A stretch of 64,000 nt of DNA, from the NCBI RefSeq assembly GCF_014643635.1, contig NZ_BMJV01000001.1:496001-560000 (forward strand), given 5' to 3'. This stretch comes from Salipiger pallidus. Its GTDB lineage: Bacteria > Pseudomonadota > Alphaproteobacteria > Rhodobacterales > Rhodobacteraceae. Shown here piece by piece: positions 7,430-17,226 of the stretch. The notes below the pieces were generated by a model. The model ran no database searches. It worked only from the letters and a program-made list of their open reading frames with translations, and was not told where the DNA came from. The translations under genes were made by a program, and so were the position numbers. Each line of letters starts with the position of its first letter. The first letter of the stretch is position 1.

Positions 7430-9544
7430 TCAGCGTCCGAATAGCAGGGAGTTGGGGTTACGCTCGATCTCCCGGGCAAGCCGGGTGAGCGCCTCAGCCG
7501 CCTCGCGCACTTCGCGCAAGGCCGCCACGGTTTCGCGGTTGAAGGACGAGTTGTCGCCGTAGCTTTGCAGGGTGATCTGAGCATCGCCCACCAGCGCCTG
7601 AATGCGCGCCGAAAGCGCGGGCAGTTCCCGCACCGCCTGCTCGACCGCTGCCGCCGCGTCACGGGCCGAGGCCATGGTGGCGTTGGCGTTCTCTACCACG
7701 CCGCCTTCGCGCAGTTCAGCCAGCGTTTCGCGCAGTTCGTTGAGGGCGTTCGACACCGCATTGGGCAGGTTGCGCGCCTGGTCCGTGTCGATCAAGCGGT
7801 CGGCACTGTTCAGAAGCTCGGTCGCCTGGTTGATGAAGGCCTCGAGCGGCAGGTTGTTCGCCGTCTCCACGAGGGCACGGAAATCGCTGATAAGCTGCGG
7901 CAGCTCGGCGGTTGCGCCCTCTACATCGGCGGCAACGCCGGTCACCGTGTCGGCGGCCTCGGACGCGCTTTCCAGCGTCGCGACCAGCTGGCCCACCATG
8001 TCGGCGGTGCGCAGATCCTCGACGATGCCGCGCAGCTCGGACACGGTCGCGTTGAGTTCACCCGGAAGCGCCTGCATGTCCTCGGACCCCAGGATGCCGC
8101 GCGCGTCATCAAGAAGCCCGGTGACCGAGCCTGGCACCGCCCGCAGGTCGGGATCGCCGGCAAGGCTCTCGACCGCCGCGAGGGTGGAGATGGCCTGTTG
8201 CATCAGCTCTTCCACGGGCAGGTTGTCGACGCGCTGGAACAGCCCCTGCGCGGTGGCCGCCATGTCCGGGATCTCGGATTCCACCGAAGGGATCACCGGC
8301 GCTTCGGTGTCAAAGATGCCAAGGGCGGCAGGTGCCGCATCGGGCATGTCCACCAGTTCGATCATCAGCCCCTGGCTGAACAGCCCCTCGCTGGCAAGCC
8401 GCGCCCGCAGGCCGTTCTGCACCGATTCTGCAAGGAAGCGGATGGTTTCGGCATCCTGCGCGTCATCCTCGAGGCCCAGCGTCCGCGGGTCGATCGAGAT
8501 CGAGGCCCGCAGCTTGACCCGTTGCTCGCCGGTGGTGTCGTCGATGAAGGCGCCAAGCCCGCGCACCGACCCGATCCGGAGGCCGCGGTAAGTGACGGAC
8601 GATCCGGCCTCGAGGCCACGTACGCTTTCGTCAAACTCGACCACGAGGTCGACGCCGTTGTCCACGCTTTCGCTGAAGACGCTGTCGCGCGCCGCGCCCT
8701 CGTCATCAAAGAGATCGAAGACATAGCGGGACGGCACCGGGTTGCCGCCGGAGAATACCGTGTCGAAGGCCACCCCGCCCCGGATCAGGGACGAGATCGA
8801 TCCCACCGACAGGTTGAGGCCACCGGGACCGAAGTTGAAGCTGAAGCCGGACGTATCCCAGAACCGCGTGGCAGTGGTGATGCGACGGTCATGTGGCGCC
8901 TCGATAAAAGCATCCACGATCACGCCGTTGCCGCTGTCCAGAAGGCGCGGCGTCTCGATCCGGCCGACCTCAATGCCCTGGTGGAAAATCGGCGAACCGG
9001 CGGTCAGCTGGCTGCCATCCTCAGCACGGATGACGATGCGGGTGCCCTCCATCCCGGGCTTGACCAGCGGCGCGGAATTGACCCCCTCGAAGGCGCGTGT
9101 TTCAGAGGCGCCCTCGGTGGTGGGCTCGAAGCCCGCCTCGATGTAGACGCCCGACAGCACCGTCGACAGGCCCGTGATGCCCGACGTGCTGACCTCCGGG
9201 CGCACAACCCAGAACTGGGCGTCCGACGGGATCGCGTGCACCACCTCGCGATCGATGCGTGCCTCGACCATGACCGAAGAGAGGTCCGAGGTGAATTCGA
9301 CGCTTTCCACTTGGCCGATGCCCACGTCGCGGTAGCGCACCGTGGTTTCGCCGGGGACGACACCCGCTGCGTTCTCGAAGCGGATGGTGATCAGGCTGCC
9401 GCGTTCGGCGTAGCTTTGCCACGCGATGAACAGCGTCACCGCCAGCGCCGCGATGGGCACCAGCCATGTCAGCGACAGGTTGCTCCAGATCGACCGCTTG
9501 CGGCCCTCGATCTTCATGTTTGCCGGTTTGTTCGGCTCAGCCAT
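7430..9544 (-). CDS. pqiB: PqiB-like MCE/MlaD-domain intermembrane transport protein
   Basis: A 704-residue protein with one N-terminal transmembrane helix (about residues 18-41) and three tandem MCE domains. Their starts are recognisable as GSLITIRFENAAGVVPGETT (about 50), GTRIVIRAEDGSQLTAGSP (about 166) and VDLVVEFDESVRGLEAGSS (about 300). The last 260 residues are hydrophilic and rich in leucine, alanine and glutamate, fitting the long helical needle that spans the periplasm in PqiB. E. coli PqiB is shorter, so the helical part is extended here. The start overlaps the stop of the upstream pqiA gene by 8 bp. Confidence 0.9.
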   Translation of the reverse strand: MAEPNKPANMKIEGRKRSIWSNLSLTWLVPIAALAVTLFIAWQSYAERGSLITIRFENAAGVVPGETTVRYRDVGIGQVESVEFTSDLSSVMVEARIDREVVHAIPSDAQFWVVRPEVSTSGITGLSTVLSGVYIEAGFEPTTEGASETRAFEGVNSAPLVKPGMEGTRIVIRAEDGSQLTAGSPIFHQGIEVGRIETPRLLDSGNGVIVDAFIEAPHDRRITTATRFWDTSGFSFNFGPGGLNLSVGSISSLIRGGVAFDTVFSGGNPVPSRYVFDLFDDEGAARDSVFSESVDNGVDLVVEFDESVRGLEAGSSVTYRGLRIGSVRGLGAFIDDTTGEQRVKLRASISIDPRTLGLEDDAQDAETIRFLAESVQNGLRARLASEGLFSQGLMIELVDMPDAAPAALGIFDTEAPVIPSVESEIPDMAATAQGLFQRVDNLPVEELMQQAISTLAAVESLAGDPDLRAVPGSVTGLLDDARGILGSEDMQALPGELNATVSELRGIVEDLRTADMVGQLVATLESASEAADTVTGVAADVEGATAELPQLISDFRALVETANNLPLEAFINQATELLNSADRLIDTDQARNLPNAVSNALNELRETLAELREGGVVENANATMASARDAAAAVEQAVRELPALSARIQALVGDAQITLQSYGDNSSFNRETVAALREVREAAEALTRLAREIERNPNSLLFGR

Positions 9545-10148
9545 TGTGGTCGTCGTCCCCGTCTGCGTCCCAGATCAGCCGGGCATCGAAGCTTTCGGCC
9601 GAGAGCATGGTGAAGCTCACCGACAGCGCAAAGCTGACGGCGGCAATTCCTGGATTGATGGATGCCGCGAAATCGAGCTGCACCAGCGACGACAGGATCG
9701 CGACGACGAAGACGTCGATCATCGACCAGCGGCCGATGAACTCGACCACCTCGTATAGCTTGTGCCGCGTGTGCGCGGACAGTTTGACCCGGTGGTTGAT
9801 GCTCAGCGCGAGGTAGGCGATGGCGATGAACTTGGATACCGGAATGATGATGGAGGCGATGAAGACGATTGCCGCAACGCCGTAGCTTCCGTGGTGCAGC
9901 AGATCGACCACACCGCCGTAAATGGTACTGTTGCTTTCCTGCCCGAGGATCTGCGTGCGCAGCATCGGGTAGATGTTGGCCGGAATGTAGACCACCAGCC
10001 CGGCGAACAGCCAGGCCCAGACCCGCTGCAACGACGTCTCGTCACGGGTGCTGACCTGGCTGCCACAGCGGCCGCAAGTGGTGGTTCCGGCGGGGTTCAC
10101 GCGGCCGCACTGAACGCAGCCCACGAGCCCTGCGGCCTTTGCCGTCAG
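9537..10148 (-). CDS. second PqiA-domain membrane protein (apparent CTG or TTG start)
   Basis: About 203 residues: a zinc ribbon CVQCGRVNPAGTTTCGRCGS (CxxC...CxxC) then four hydrophobic segments including VYIPANIYPMLRTQILG and SKFIAIAYLALS, the PqiA domain. The homologous part begins LTAKAAGLVGC. The codon for that leucine is CTG at 10148, exactly overlapping the TGA stop of the preceding pqiA gene as CTGA, in place of the usual ATGA coupling. A TTG at 10178 in the same frame is the alternative start (213 residues). No ATG is available at this place. In E. coli PqiA both domains are one polypeptide; here they are separate genes. Confidence 0.85.
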   Translation of the reverse strand: MTAKAAGLVGCVQCGRVNPAGTTTCGRCGSQVSTRDETSLQRVWAWLFAGLVVYIPANIYPMLRTQILGQESNSTIYGGVVDLLHHGSYGVAAIVFIASIIIPVSKFIAIAYLALSINHRVKLSAHTRHKLYEVVEFIGRWSMIDVFVVAILSSLVQLDFAASINPGIAAVSFALSVSFTMLSAESFDARLIWDADGDDDHNG

Positions 10149-10789
10149 GACGCCCGGCGTCGTTCCAGTGTCTTCCAAAGCGTCAGCCTGCTCATGAAGT
10201 TGTCTTTCAGCACGGTCACGATGACCAGCGCCACGAAGGCCCAGAAGGCAGGCCCGATGAAGATATGCGCCATGCCCGCCACCTTGACGAGCGCGACGGC
10301 CACGCCGACGATGAACACCTCGGCCATGGCCCAGGGACGCAGGTGGTCGGCGATGCGAAAGGCCCATTCCGCGTGGCGCGCCGGCGGGTAGCCCGCCGCC
10401 ATGGGGGCCAGCACATAAATGAGCGCGATAAAACGGATTGAAGGCAGGACCACGATAAGCGCCACCATCGCCAAGGTCAGCGGTGCGGTCAGCCCGTTGG
10501 AGAATGCCATGATTGTATCGAGCAGAGACGAGCGGTGCATCCGCCCTGCCGCCTCGAGTTCCAGGAATGGAAAGAAGATCGCCGCCACCATCAGGATGAG
10601 CGCCGCCAGCGCCAGCATGATGATGCGGGTCATCGCCGTCTTGCGCGGTGCCTCGAGCACCGCGTGGCAGCGCACACAATAGGCAGTGTCCCCGGGCGCG
10701 ACGTCACGCTCGAGATGCAGGGCATCGCAATTGGGGCAGGCGATCAGCTCGGAGAGGTCGGGAAGATCGCCGGTGGTTTCCAGACTCAT
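10145..10789 (-). CDS. pqiA: first PqiA-domain membrane protein
   Basis: A 214-residue protein equal to the N-terminal half of E. coli PqiA: a zinc ribbon (CPNCDALHLERDV...YCVRCHAVLE, two CxxC pairs at about residues 18-45) and four transmembrane segments beginning MTRIIMLALAALILMVAAIF. PqiA is the inner-membrane partner of the PqiB MCE needle. It is the first gene of the four-gene operon, with the ATG at 10789, and is directly coupled to the second pqiA gene. Confidence 0.88.
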   Translation of the reverse strand: MSLETTGDLPDLSELIACPNCDALHLERDVAPGDTAYCVRCHAVLEAPRKTAMTRIIMLALAALILMVAAIFFPFLELEAAGRMHRSSLLDTIMAFSNGLTAPLTLAMVALIVVLPSIRFIALIYVLAPMAAGYPPARHAEWAFRIADHLRPWAMAEVFIVGVAVALVKVAGMAHIFIGPAFWAFVALVIVTVLKDNFMSRLTLWKTLERRRAS

Positions 10790-10864
10790 GCCCCTAACCT
10801 AGACCGAGGATGCAGGTTCGGAAAGTGGCACAGCTGAGACAGCACCATGCAGGGTCCCGAAAGT

Positions 10865-10893
10865 GCAAGGGCGCAACGTTCCTGCGCCCTTGC
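10865..10893 (-). terminator. 11-bp-stem hairpin after the RNase J gene
   Basis: GCAAGGGCGCA pairs perfectly with TGCGCCCTTGC around a 7-nt loop, 20 bp past the RNase J stop. Only a short T-rich stretch (ACTTTC) follows on the minus strand, so it is a good stem with a weak tail. It likely ends the nuo-birA-coaX-rnj transcript before the pqi promoter. Confidence 0.6.
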
Positions 10894-10912
10894 TGGCGAT
10901 GGTCCCGGCGCC

Positions 10913-12577
10913 TCAGCTGAGGCGGCTGATGACGACGGTCACCTCGGGCTTCTTGCCGATCTCGTTGTTGGTGCTGTTGCGCGTGATGCGCCGCATTTCC
11001 TCTTCGAGCTTGTCGTCGTTGGTCAGGGTCTTGGCCCCTGCCCGCCCGAGGAACTGGCTCAGGTCCTCTTCGAGCACCTCGACGAGCGATGCGTTGGACC
11101 GTCCGGTTTCCGGCAGGCCCATAAGCTCGCACCACGGCTCGCCCAGCGGCTCGTCGTCCTCGTCGAGGATAACCGTCACCACCACGTGCCCGTTCAGAGC
11201 CATGCGGATCCTGTCACGCACGATGCCGTCCATGGCGCCGATCTGCACAGACCCGTCCAGATAGGTGCGCCCTGCGTCGATCCATTCGGCCACCGTGGGC
11301 TGGTTGCCCGAGAGGTCGATCATCATGCCGTTGACCGCCAGAACACCGGTGCGGCCCTTGCCCTCGGCCAGTTTGACGTGCTCGCGCAGGTGGCGATGTT
11401 CGCCGTGCATGGGCACCACGATCTGCGGGTTCACGATGTCCTGCAGCTTGGCGAGGTCCGGCCCGTTGGCGTGGCCCGACACGTGATAGCTGCCGTCGCG
11501 ATCCTCGACCACGTCCACGCCCTTTTCGGACAGGTTGTTCATGATCCGGATCACGTCTTTTTCGTTGCCCGGAATGGTCTTGGACGAGAACAGGAAGAGA
11601 TCGCCCTCCTTGAGCTCGATGCCGTTGTACTTGCCCCGCGCCAGCTGGGCCGAAGCAGCCCGGCGTTCGCCTTGGCTACCGGTAACGATCAGCATGACGT
11701 TCTCGCGCGGGATCTGAGTGGCATCCTCGGGGCCGATCACGGTCGGAAAATCCGTCAGCACGCCGGTTTCGATGGCCGCTTCGATCATGCGGCGCATGGC
11801 GCGGCCCAGAAGGCAGATCGACCGCCCTGCCCGGTCACCCGCCTGCGCGAGGGTCTTCACCCGCGCCACGTTGCTGGCGAAAGTGGTCGATACGACCATG
11901 TTCGGCGCCTCGGACACCAGCTTTTCGATGTTCGGCCCCACGGTGGATTCCGACCGGCCGGGATTGGGCGAGAAGACGTTGGTCGAGTCGCAGATCATCG
12001 CCTTGATGCCGCCCGCGCAGACCTCGGCCCAGAGCTTGGGATCGAAGGCCTCGCCCACCACGGGGCTTTCGTCGAGCTTGAAGTCGCCGGTGTGGATCAG
12101 GCGGCCCTGCGGCGTGTCGATCACCAGCGCCGAGCTTTCGGGGATGGAGTGCGAGATCGGCAGGAAGCCCACGGTGAAGGGGCCGGCCTTGATGGTCTCG
12201 GGCCACTTCGACGCGGTGCGGATGGTGTCTTCGGACAGGCCGTACTCCGCCACCTTGTGCCGCGCGAGGTTGGCGGTGAAGGCACGGGCGTAGATCGGCA
12301 CGCCGAGGCGCTCGAAGGTGTGGCCGACGGCGCCCACGTGGTCTTCGTGGGCGTGGGTGATGAACACGGCCTCGATGCGGCTGCGGTTCTTCTCGAGCCA
12401 CGAGATGTCGGCAAAGATGATGTCCACGCCGGGCGTGGTGTCCATGTCGGGGAACGCCACGCCAAGATCGACGACGATCAGGCGTTCCTTGCCCGGTTCG
12501 CCATAGCCGTAGACGTAGCAGTTCATTCCGATTTCACCCGCCCCGCCAAGGGGGAGGTAGATGATACGTTCACTCAT
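10913..12577 (-). CDS. rnj: ribonuclease J
   Basis: A 554-residue metallo-beta-lactamase-fold nuclease with both endo- and 5'-exonuclease roles in mRNA turnover and rRNA maturation. The metal motif THAHEDH is at residues 74-80; the beta-CASP region carries STNVFSPNPGRSEST and the C-terminal metal and phosphate sites appear as VSGHANGPDL and VPMHGEHRHL. The C-terminal domain is complete. The ATG at 12577 overlaps the coaX stop as ATGA. Its place at the end of a long operon after coaX is common in Rhodobacterales. Confidence 0.93.
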   Translation of the reverse strand: MSERIIYLPLGGAGEIGMNCYVYGYGEPGKERLIVVDLGVAFPDMDTTPGVDIIFADISWLEKNRSRIEAVFITHAHEDHVGAVGHTFERLGVPIYARAFTANLARHKVAEYGLSEDTIRTASKWPETIKAGPFTVGFLPISHSIPESSALVIDTPQGRLIHTGDFKLDESPVVGEAFDPKLWAEVCAGGIKAMICDSTNVFSPNPGRSESTVGPNIEKLVSEAPNMVVSTTFASNVARVKTLAQAGDRAGRSICLLGRAMRRMIEAAIETGVLTDFPTVIGPEDATQIPRENVMLIVTGSQGERRAASAQLARGKYNGIELKEGDLFLFSSKTIPGNEKDVIRIMNNLSEKGVDVVEDRDGSYHVSGHANGPDLAKLQDIVNPQIVVPMHGEHRHLREHVKLAEGKGRTGVLAVNGMMIDLSGNQPTVAEWIDAGRTYLDGSVQIGAMDGIVRDRIRMALNGHVVVTVILDEDDEPLGEPWCELMGLPETGRSNASLVEVLEEDLSQFLGRAGAKTLTNDDKLEEEMRRITRNSTNNEIGKKPEVTVVISRLS

Positions 12578-13353
12578 GAGGGTGTTTGCCTCTTGTTGTA
12601 TGCGTGGATGACTGTGAGACCATGCATCGTGAGCGCATCCACCCACTCGTCGAAGAGGTCTTCCGATTGCTGGAAAAGAGGTGCCAGCCCACCTGTGGAT
12701 ATGACCTTCATCGGACGGGCCCGTTCGGCCTTGATGCGGTCGCAGATTTCGCGGACGAGGCCGATATAGCCCCAGAAGATGCCTGACTGCATGCAGGCGA
12801 CGGTGTTGGTGCCAACTACGCTTGCGGGACGGGAAATGTCCACATGCGGAAGCGCCGCGGCGGCAAGATGAAGCGCTTCTAGCGAAAGATTCACGCCGGG
12901 GGCGATGACGCCGCCCACGTAGGCGCCGTCGTGGTCCACCACGTCAAAGGTCGTGGCCGTGCCGAAATCGACGACGATGATGTCTCCACCATGAAGATCG
13001 TAGCCCGCCACCGTATTTACAAGGCGGTCGGGGCCGACATTCGTGCCAGCGTCCACCCGCACGGCCACGGGTAGAAGGCAGTCGGGCTTACCGACCACAT
13101 AAGGCCGGGTGTTGAAATAGCGGTCCGACAGGACGCGCAGGTTGAACACCACGCGGGGCACCGTGCTCGAGATGATGACATCGGTGATCTGCGCTTCGAT
13201 CTTCTGGAAGTCCATGAGGGTCGAGAGCCAGACGTAATACTGGTCCGCCGTGCGCTGGTGTTCGGTCGAGGTGCGCCACGTGGCAAGGAACTTCGTACCG
13301 TCCCAGATGGAGAAGACGGTGTTGGTGTTGCCGCAGTCGATGGCCAGAAGCAT
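12574..13353 (-). CDS. coaX: type III pantothenate kinase
   Basis: A 259-residue cytoplasmic enzyme for the first step of coenzyme A synthesis (pantothenate to 4'-phosphopantothenate). The ASKHA-fold phosphate motifs are clear: AIDCGNTNTVFSIWDG at the N-terminus, GTNVGPDRLVN and VVDFGTATTFDVVD in the middle, then GGVIAPGVNLSLEAL. It ends in a 4-bp overlap with RNase J and follows birA by 14 bp. Confidence 0.95.
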   Translation of the reverse strand: MLLAIDCGNTNTVFSIWDGTKFLATWRTSTEHQRTADQYYVWLSTLMDFQKIEAQITDVIISSTVPRVVFNLRVLSDRYFNTRPYVVGKPDCLLPVAVRVDAGTNVGPDRLVNTVAGYDLHGGDIIVVDFGTATTFDVVDHDGAYVGGVIAPGVNLSLEALHLAAAALPHVDISRPASVVGTNTVACMQSGIFWGYIGLVREICDRIKAERARPMKVISTGGLAPLFQQSEDLFDEWVDALTMHGLTVIHAYNKRQTPS

Positions 13354-13367
13354 GGAAACTCTCTCCC

Positions 13368-14114
13368 TCAGAAGAATACGTCGGCAGCGGGAATGGCCTG
13401 ACGGCCCGCCCGCGTGGTCAGCACGAGGTTGCCCGAGCCATCCACGGTTTCGAAGGTACCGGTGGTCTCAGTCCGGCCGGTGCGGGCGGTAATGACCTCG
13501 CCAAGGCGCGCCGCGCGGGCAAGCCACGCCTCGCGGATCGGCTCGAACCCATAGGTGACGAAACGTGCCTCGTGCAGGGCGTAGGCCTCGGCCAGCAGGT
13601 CGAGGAATTCCTCCGGAGCGATCCGCGCGCCGGTCTCCGAAAGCAGCGACACGGGCCGCACCGCGCCCGGCTCGACCTCGTTCGCGCCGGGCGCGGCCAC
13701 AAGGTTGACGCCGATGCCGATGGCCAAATGCTGCACGCCCTGCCGCTGCCCGAGGCTTTCCAGCAGAATGCCCGCGACCTTGCCGCCATTGAGCAGCACA
13801 TCGTTGGGCCACTTCAGCGCCAGCCCGTCCACCCGTCCGGTGGCGGCGGCGAAGGCATCGTAAAGCGCCAGCGACGCCACGAAACTGCGCAGCGCCACCA
13901 CCTGCGGCGCCTCGCGCGGACGCATCACCAGCGTCGCGGCGAAATTGCCCGGCGGCATGGTCCAGGCCCGGCCCCGGCGGCCCCGACCCGCGGTCTGGTT
14001 CAGCGCACAGATCCATTCCGGTCCTGCCATCATGCCCGCACGCCGGGCCGCCTCGGCATTTGTGCTGTCGATTTCCGCCATCACCCGGCGGCCGTATCCC
14101 GCGGGCCAGCTCAT
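13368..14114 (-). CDS. birA: biotin--[acetyl-CoA-carboxylase] ligase, catalytic-only form
   Basis: A 248-residue ligase that activates biotin as biotinyl-AMP and attaches it to carboxylase BCCP domains. Visible motifs are IDSTNAEAARRA, QTAGRGRRGRAW (the biotinyl-AMP loop) and LKWPNDVLLNGGKVAGILLE. There is no N-terminal winged helix, so unlike E. coli BirA it should not be a repressor. The ATG at 14114 begins the homologous part; an open frame runs to 14195. A biotin-dependent carboxylase (mccA) lies 21 kb upstream in this window and is a probable substrate. Confidence 0.9.
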   Translation of the reverse strand: MSWPAGYGRRVMAEIDSTNAEAARRAGMMAGPEWICALNQTAGRGRRGRAWTMPPGNFAATLVMRPREAPQVVALRSFVASLALYDAFAAATGRVDGLALKWPNDVLLNGGKVAGILLESLGQRQGVQHLAIGIGVNLVAAPGANEVEPGAVRPVSLLSETGARIAPEEFLDLLAEAYALHEARFVTYGFEPIREAWLARAARLGEVITARTGRTETTGTFETVDGSGNLVLTTRAGRQAIPAADVFF

Positions 14115-14218
14115 CGTGCCCTGCCCGTCTCGTATCTGGGTGTTCTCAACTCTCAGGCCTTTCACGCAAAGCGGCGCGCCCGTCAGCCGCGCCACTCAAG
14201 TCTTCTAGCAAATCGGGC

Positions 14219-15664
14219 TCAGTTGACCAGCGTCGCCGCGGCAGAGGCTGCGGCGCCCTCTACACCGAAGAGGTTGACCACCCCCACGACCATGATGGCC
14301 GCCGACGCCACGAGGAAGCCCCAGAGCACCGGAGAGCCGCCCGCGTCAAGCTTGTCCGTGCGGTCTTCGCCAAAGTACATGAAGTAGACGATGCGCAGAT
14401 AATAGTAGGCCGAGATCACCGACGCGATCACGCCCGCCACCGCCAGCCAGACAAGGCCCCCGCCATAGGCGGCCTGCAACACGTAGAGCTTGCCGAAGAA
14501 GCCCACCAGCGGCGGCACGCCCGCGAGGCTGAACAGCAGCACCAGCATGGCCAGCGCGCGGGTCGGCTCCTTCTTGGCGTAGAGCCCGAGGCTGTCGATG
14601 TCCGAAACCGGTTGGCCGTCGCGGGTCATGGACAGAATGAAGGCGAAGGTTCCGACGTTCATGGTGACGTAGATCGCCATGTAGACCAGCATCGCCTGCA
14701 CACCGAATTCCGTGCCCGCCGCAAGGCCCATAAGCGCGTAGCCCATGTGGGTGATCGACGAATAGGCCATCAGGCGCTTGATGTCCTTTTGCCCGATCGC
14801 CGCGATGGAGCCGAGGAACATGGACAGCAGCGACAGCACCGCGACCACCTGGCTCCAGTCCGCGATGGCGCCGCCAAAAGCGTCGAACAGCAGCCGGGCG
14901 AAAAGGCCCATGGCCGCCACTTTCGGCGCGGTGGCGAAGAAGGCGGTCACCGGGGTCGGCGAGCCTTCGTAGACGTCCGGCGTCCACATGTGGAACGGCA
15001 CGGCCGAGACCTTAAAGGCAAGCCCCGACATCATCAGCACGAGGCCAATGAGCAGACCGACCGACAACCGGTCCTCGGTGGCGGCGGCGATGATCCCCGA
15101 GAACAGCGTGGTGCCCGAATAGCCGTAGACCAGCGACGCGCCATAGAGCAGCAGGCCCGACGACAGAGCGCCGAGAACAAAGTACTTGAGGCCCGCTTCG
15201 GTCGACTTCTCGCTGTCGCGGCGCAGGGCGGCGACGACGTAGAGCGCCAGAGATTGCAGCTCAAGCCCCATGTAAAGCGTGATGAGGTCCCCTGCGGAGA
15301 CCATGACCATCATGCCCACCACGCCCAGCAGCACCAGCACCGGGTATTCGAACCGCAGGATGTTGTGGCGCTTCATGTAGCCCTCGGACATCAGCAGCAC
15401 CGCCGCCGCCGAAAGCAGGATCGCCACCTTGGCAAAGCGCGAGAACGCGTCGTCCACGAACATGCCATGGAAGGCGATGCGCGGCTCCGGCCCGCCCGTC
15501 GTGCCAACCCAGATCGCCATGAGCAGCATCAGCCCCGAGGCACCCCAGACCAGCAACGGTGCCGCCTTGTCCTTGCCGGTATAGACGGCTCCGACGAGGG
15601 CCAGCATGGCGATCACCGCCAGCAGGATCTCCGGAAGGATGATGTTGAGATCAGCCGAGATCAT
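14219..15664 (-). CDS. nuoN: NADH-quinone oxidoreductase subunit N
   Basis: A 481-residue antiporter-like subunit of the complex I membrane arm with about fourteen transmembrane segments. Family motifs are present: a central lysine region [39 protein letters not shown], and a second lysine-bearing helix near the C-terminus. It forms one of the three proton channels. It is the last nuo gene, 12 bp after nuoM and followed by birA. Confidence 0.96.
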   Translation of the reverse strand: MISADLNIILPEILLAVIAMLALVGAVYTGKDKAAPLLVWGASGLMLLMAIWVGTTGGPEPRIAFHGMFVDDAFSRFAKVAILLSAAAVLLMSEGYMKRHNILRFEYPVLVLLGVVGMMVMVSAGDLITLYMGLELQSLALYVVAALRRDSEKSTEAGLKYFVLGALSSGLLLYGASLVYGYSGTTLFSGIIAAATEDRLSVGLLIGLVLMMSGLAFKVSAVPFHMWTPDVYEGSPTPVTAFFATAPKVAAMGLFARLLFDAFGGAIADWSQVVAVLSLLSMFLGSIAAIGQKDIKRLMAYSSITHMGYALMGLAAGTEFGVQAMLVYMAIYVTMNVGTFAFILSMTRDGQPVSDIDSLGLYAKKEPTRALAMLVLLFSLAGVPPLVGFFGKLYVLQAAYGGGLVWLAVAGVIASVISAYYYLRIVYFMYFGEDRTDKLDAGGSPVLWGFLVASAAIMVVGVVNLFGVEGAAASAAATLVN

Positions 15665-15675
15665 GTCCCGCCCCC

Positions 15676-17226
15676 CTAGTGGTTGGCTTCGGCCACAGTC
15701 GCACCGCCAAGATCGGCGGCGGCGATGGCCGTGTCGTAGTTGTCAAGAAGCGCTTCGACCGCAGGGCCGGTGATGTCCAGCGCAGCCGAGGGGTAGACCC
15801 CCAGCCACAGGGTCATCACCACCAGCGGCGCAAAGATCCAGCGCTCGCGCGGGGTCATATCCTGGATGGTCTTAAGGCTCTCTTTGATGAGATCCCCGAA
15901 GACCACCCGGCGATAGAGCCACAGAGCGTAGGCCGCCGAGAAGATCACCCCTGAGGTGGCGAACAGGGCAACCCAGGTGTTGACCTGGAAGATCCCCATG
16001 AGCGTCAGGAACTCCCCGACAAAGCCCGAGGTCCCCGGAAGGCCCACATTGGCCATGGTGAAGAACATGAAGACCAGCGCATAGGCGGGCATGCGGTTCA
16101 CGAGGCCGCCGTAAGCGTCGATCTCGCGGGTGTGCATGCGGTCGTAGATCACGCCGACGCAGAGGAACAGCGCGCCCGAGATGAAGCCGTGGCTGATCAT
16201 CTGGAAGATCGCGCCGTCGACGCCCTGCTGGTTGGCGGTGAAGATGCCCATGGTCACGTACCCCATGTGGGCGACGGACGAATAGGCGATGAGCTTTTTC
16301 ATGTCCTCCTGCACCAGCGCGACCAGCGAGGTGTAGACGATGGCGATGGCGCTCATCCAGAAGATCAGCGGTGCCATCACCTCGGACCCCACCGGGAACA
16401 TGGGCAGGCTGAAGCGCAGGAAGCCATAGCCGCCCAGCTTCAGAAGGATCGCTGCCAGCACGACCGAACCCGCGGTGGGCGCCTGAACGTGCGCGTCGGG
16501 AAGCCAAGTGTGCACTGGCCACATGGGCATCTTGACCGCGAAGCTGGCGAAGAAGGCCAGCCACAGCATGGTCTGCATGCCGCCGACGATGTGGATGCCC
16601 AGCACCTCGAAGTCCGCGAAGGCGAACTGGTGGGTGAGCAGCGTCGGGATATCAGTGGTCCCTGCGTCCGCATACATGGCGACCATGGCCACCAGCATCA
16701 GCACCGACCCAAGGAAGGTGTAGAGGAAGAACTTGAACGACGCGTAAATGCGGTTCGCCCCGCCCCAGATGCCGATGATGAGGAACATCGGGATCAGCCC
16801 TGCCTCGAAGAACAGGTAGAACAGCACCAGGTCCAGCGCCATGAACACGCCGAGCATCAGCGTTTCCAGCAGCAGGAAGGCGATCACGTATTCCTTCACC
16901 CGGCTCTTCACGTCCCAGCTGGCGAGGATGGTCAGCGGCATCATGAAGGTGGTGAGCATGACGAACAGCACCGAGATGCCGTCGACGCCCATCTTGTAAC
17001 GCAGGCCCATGATCCATTGGCCCTCTTCCACCATCTGGAAGCCGGTCTGCGACCGGTCGAACTGGAAGAAGATGAACAGCGAGATCACGAAGGTCGCGGT
17101 GGTTGCGATCATCGCCAGCCACTTGGCATTCCGGTCCGCGGCCGCGTCGCCCCCGCGCAGGAACAGCGCGAGGATCGCCGCCGCAAGCGCGGGCAGGAAG
17201 GTGACGATGGACAGAAGGTTATCCAT
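15676..17226 (-). CDS. nuoM: NADH-quinone oxidoreductase subunit M
   Basis: A 516-residue antiporter-like subunit of the complex I membrane arm. Motifs include [16 protein letters not shown] (membrane glutamate), [19 protein letters not shown] and [18 protein letters not shown], with the key lysines of the proton channel. The ATG at 17226 shares one base with the nuoL stop (TAATG). Ten codons of open frame upstream are not part of the gene. Confidence 0.96.
   Translation of the reverse strand: MDNLLSIVTFLPALAAAILALFLRGGDAAADRNAKWLAMIATTATFVISLFIFFQFDRSQTGFQMVEEGQWIMGLRYKMGVDGISVLFVMLTTFMMPLTILASWDVKSRVKEYVIAFLLLETLMLGVFMALDLVLFYLFFEAGLIPMFLIIGIWGGANRIYASFKFFLYTFLGSVLMLVAMVAMYADAGTTDIPTLLTHQFAFADFEVLGIHIVGGMQTMLWLAFFASFAVKMPMWPVHTWLPDAHVQAPTAGSVVLAAILLKLGGYGFLRFSLPMFPVGSEVMAPLIFWMSAIAIVYTSLVALVQEDMKKLIAYSSVAHMGYVTMGIFTANQQGVDGAIFQMISHGFISGALFLCVGVIYDRMHTREIDAYGGLVNRMPAYALVFMFFTMANVGLPGTSGFVGEFLTLMGIFQVNTWVALFATSGVIFSAAYALWLYRRVVFGDLIKESLKTIQDMTPRERWIFAPLVVMTLWLGVYPSAALDITGPAVEALLDNYDTAIAAADLGGATVAEANH

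Noticed and set aside
7565-9613. Plus-strand open frame of 682 codons
   Set aside because: It is antisense to pqiB, which has clear MCE domains. Long antisense frames are usual in GC-rich DNA with strong third-position bias.
15340-15360. TTCGAA-type sequence resembling a tRNA T-arm
   Set aside because: It lies in nuoN coding sequence, and no acceptor or anticodon stem can be formed around it.
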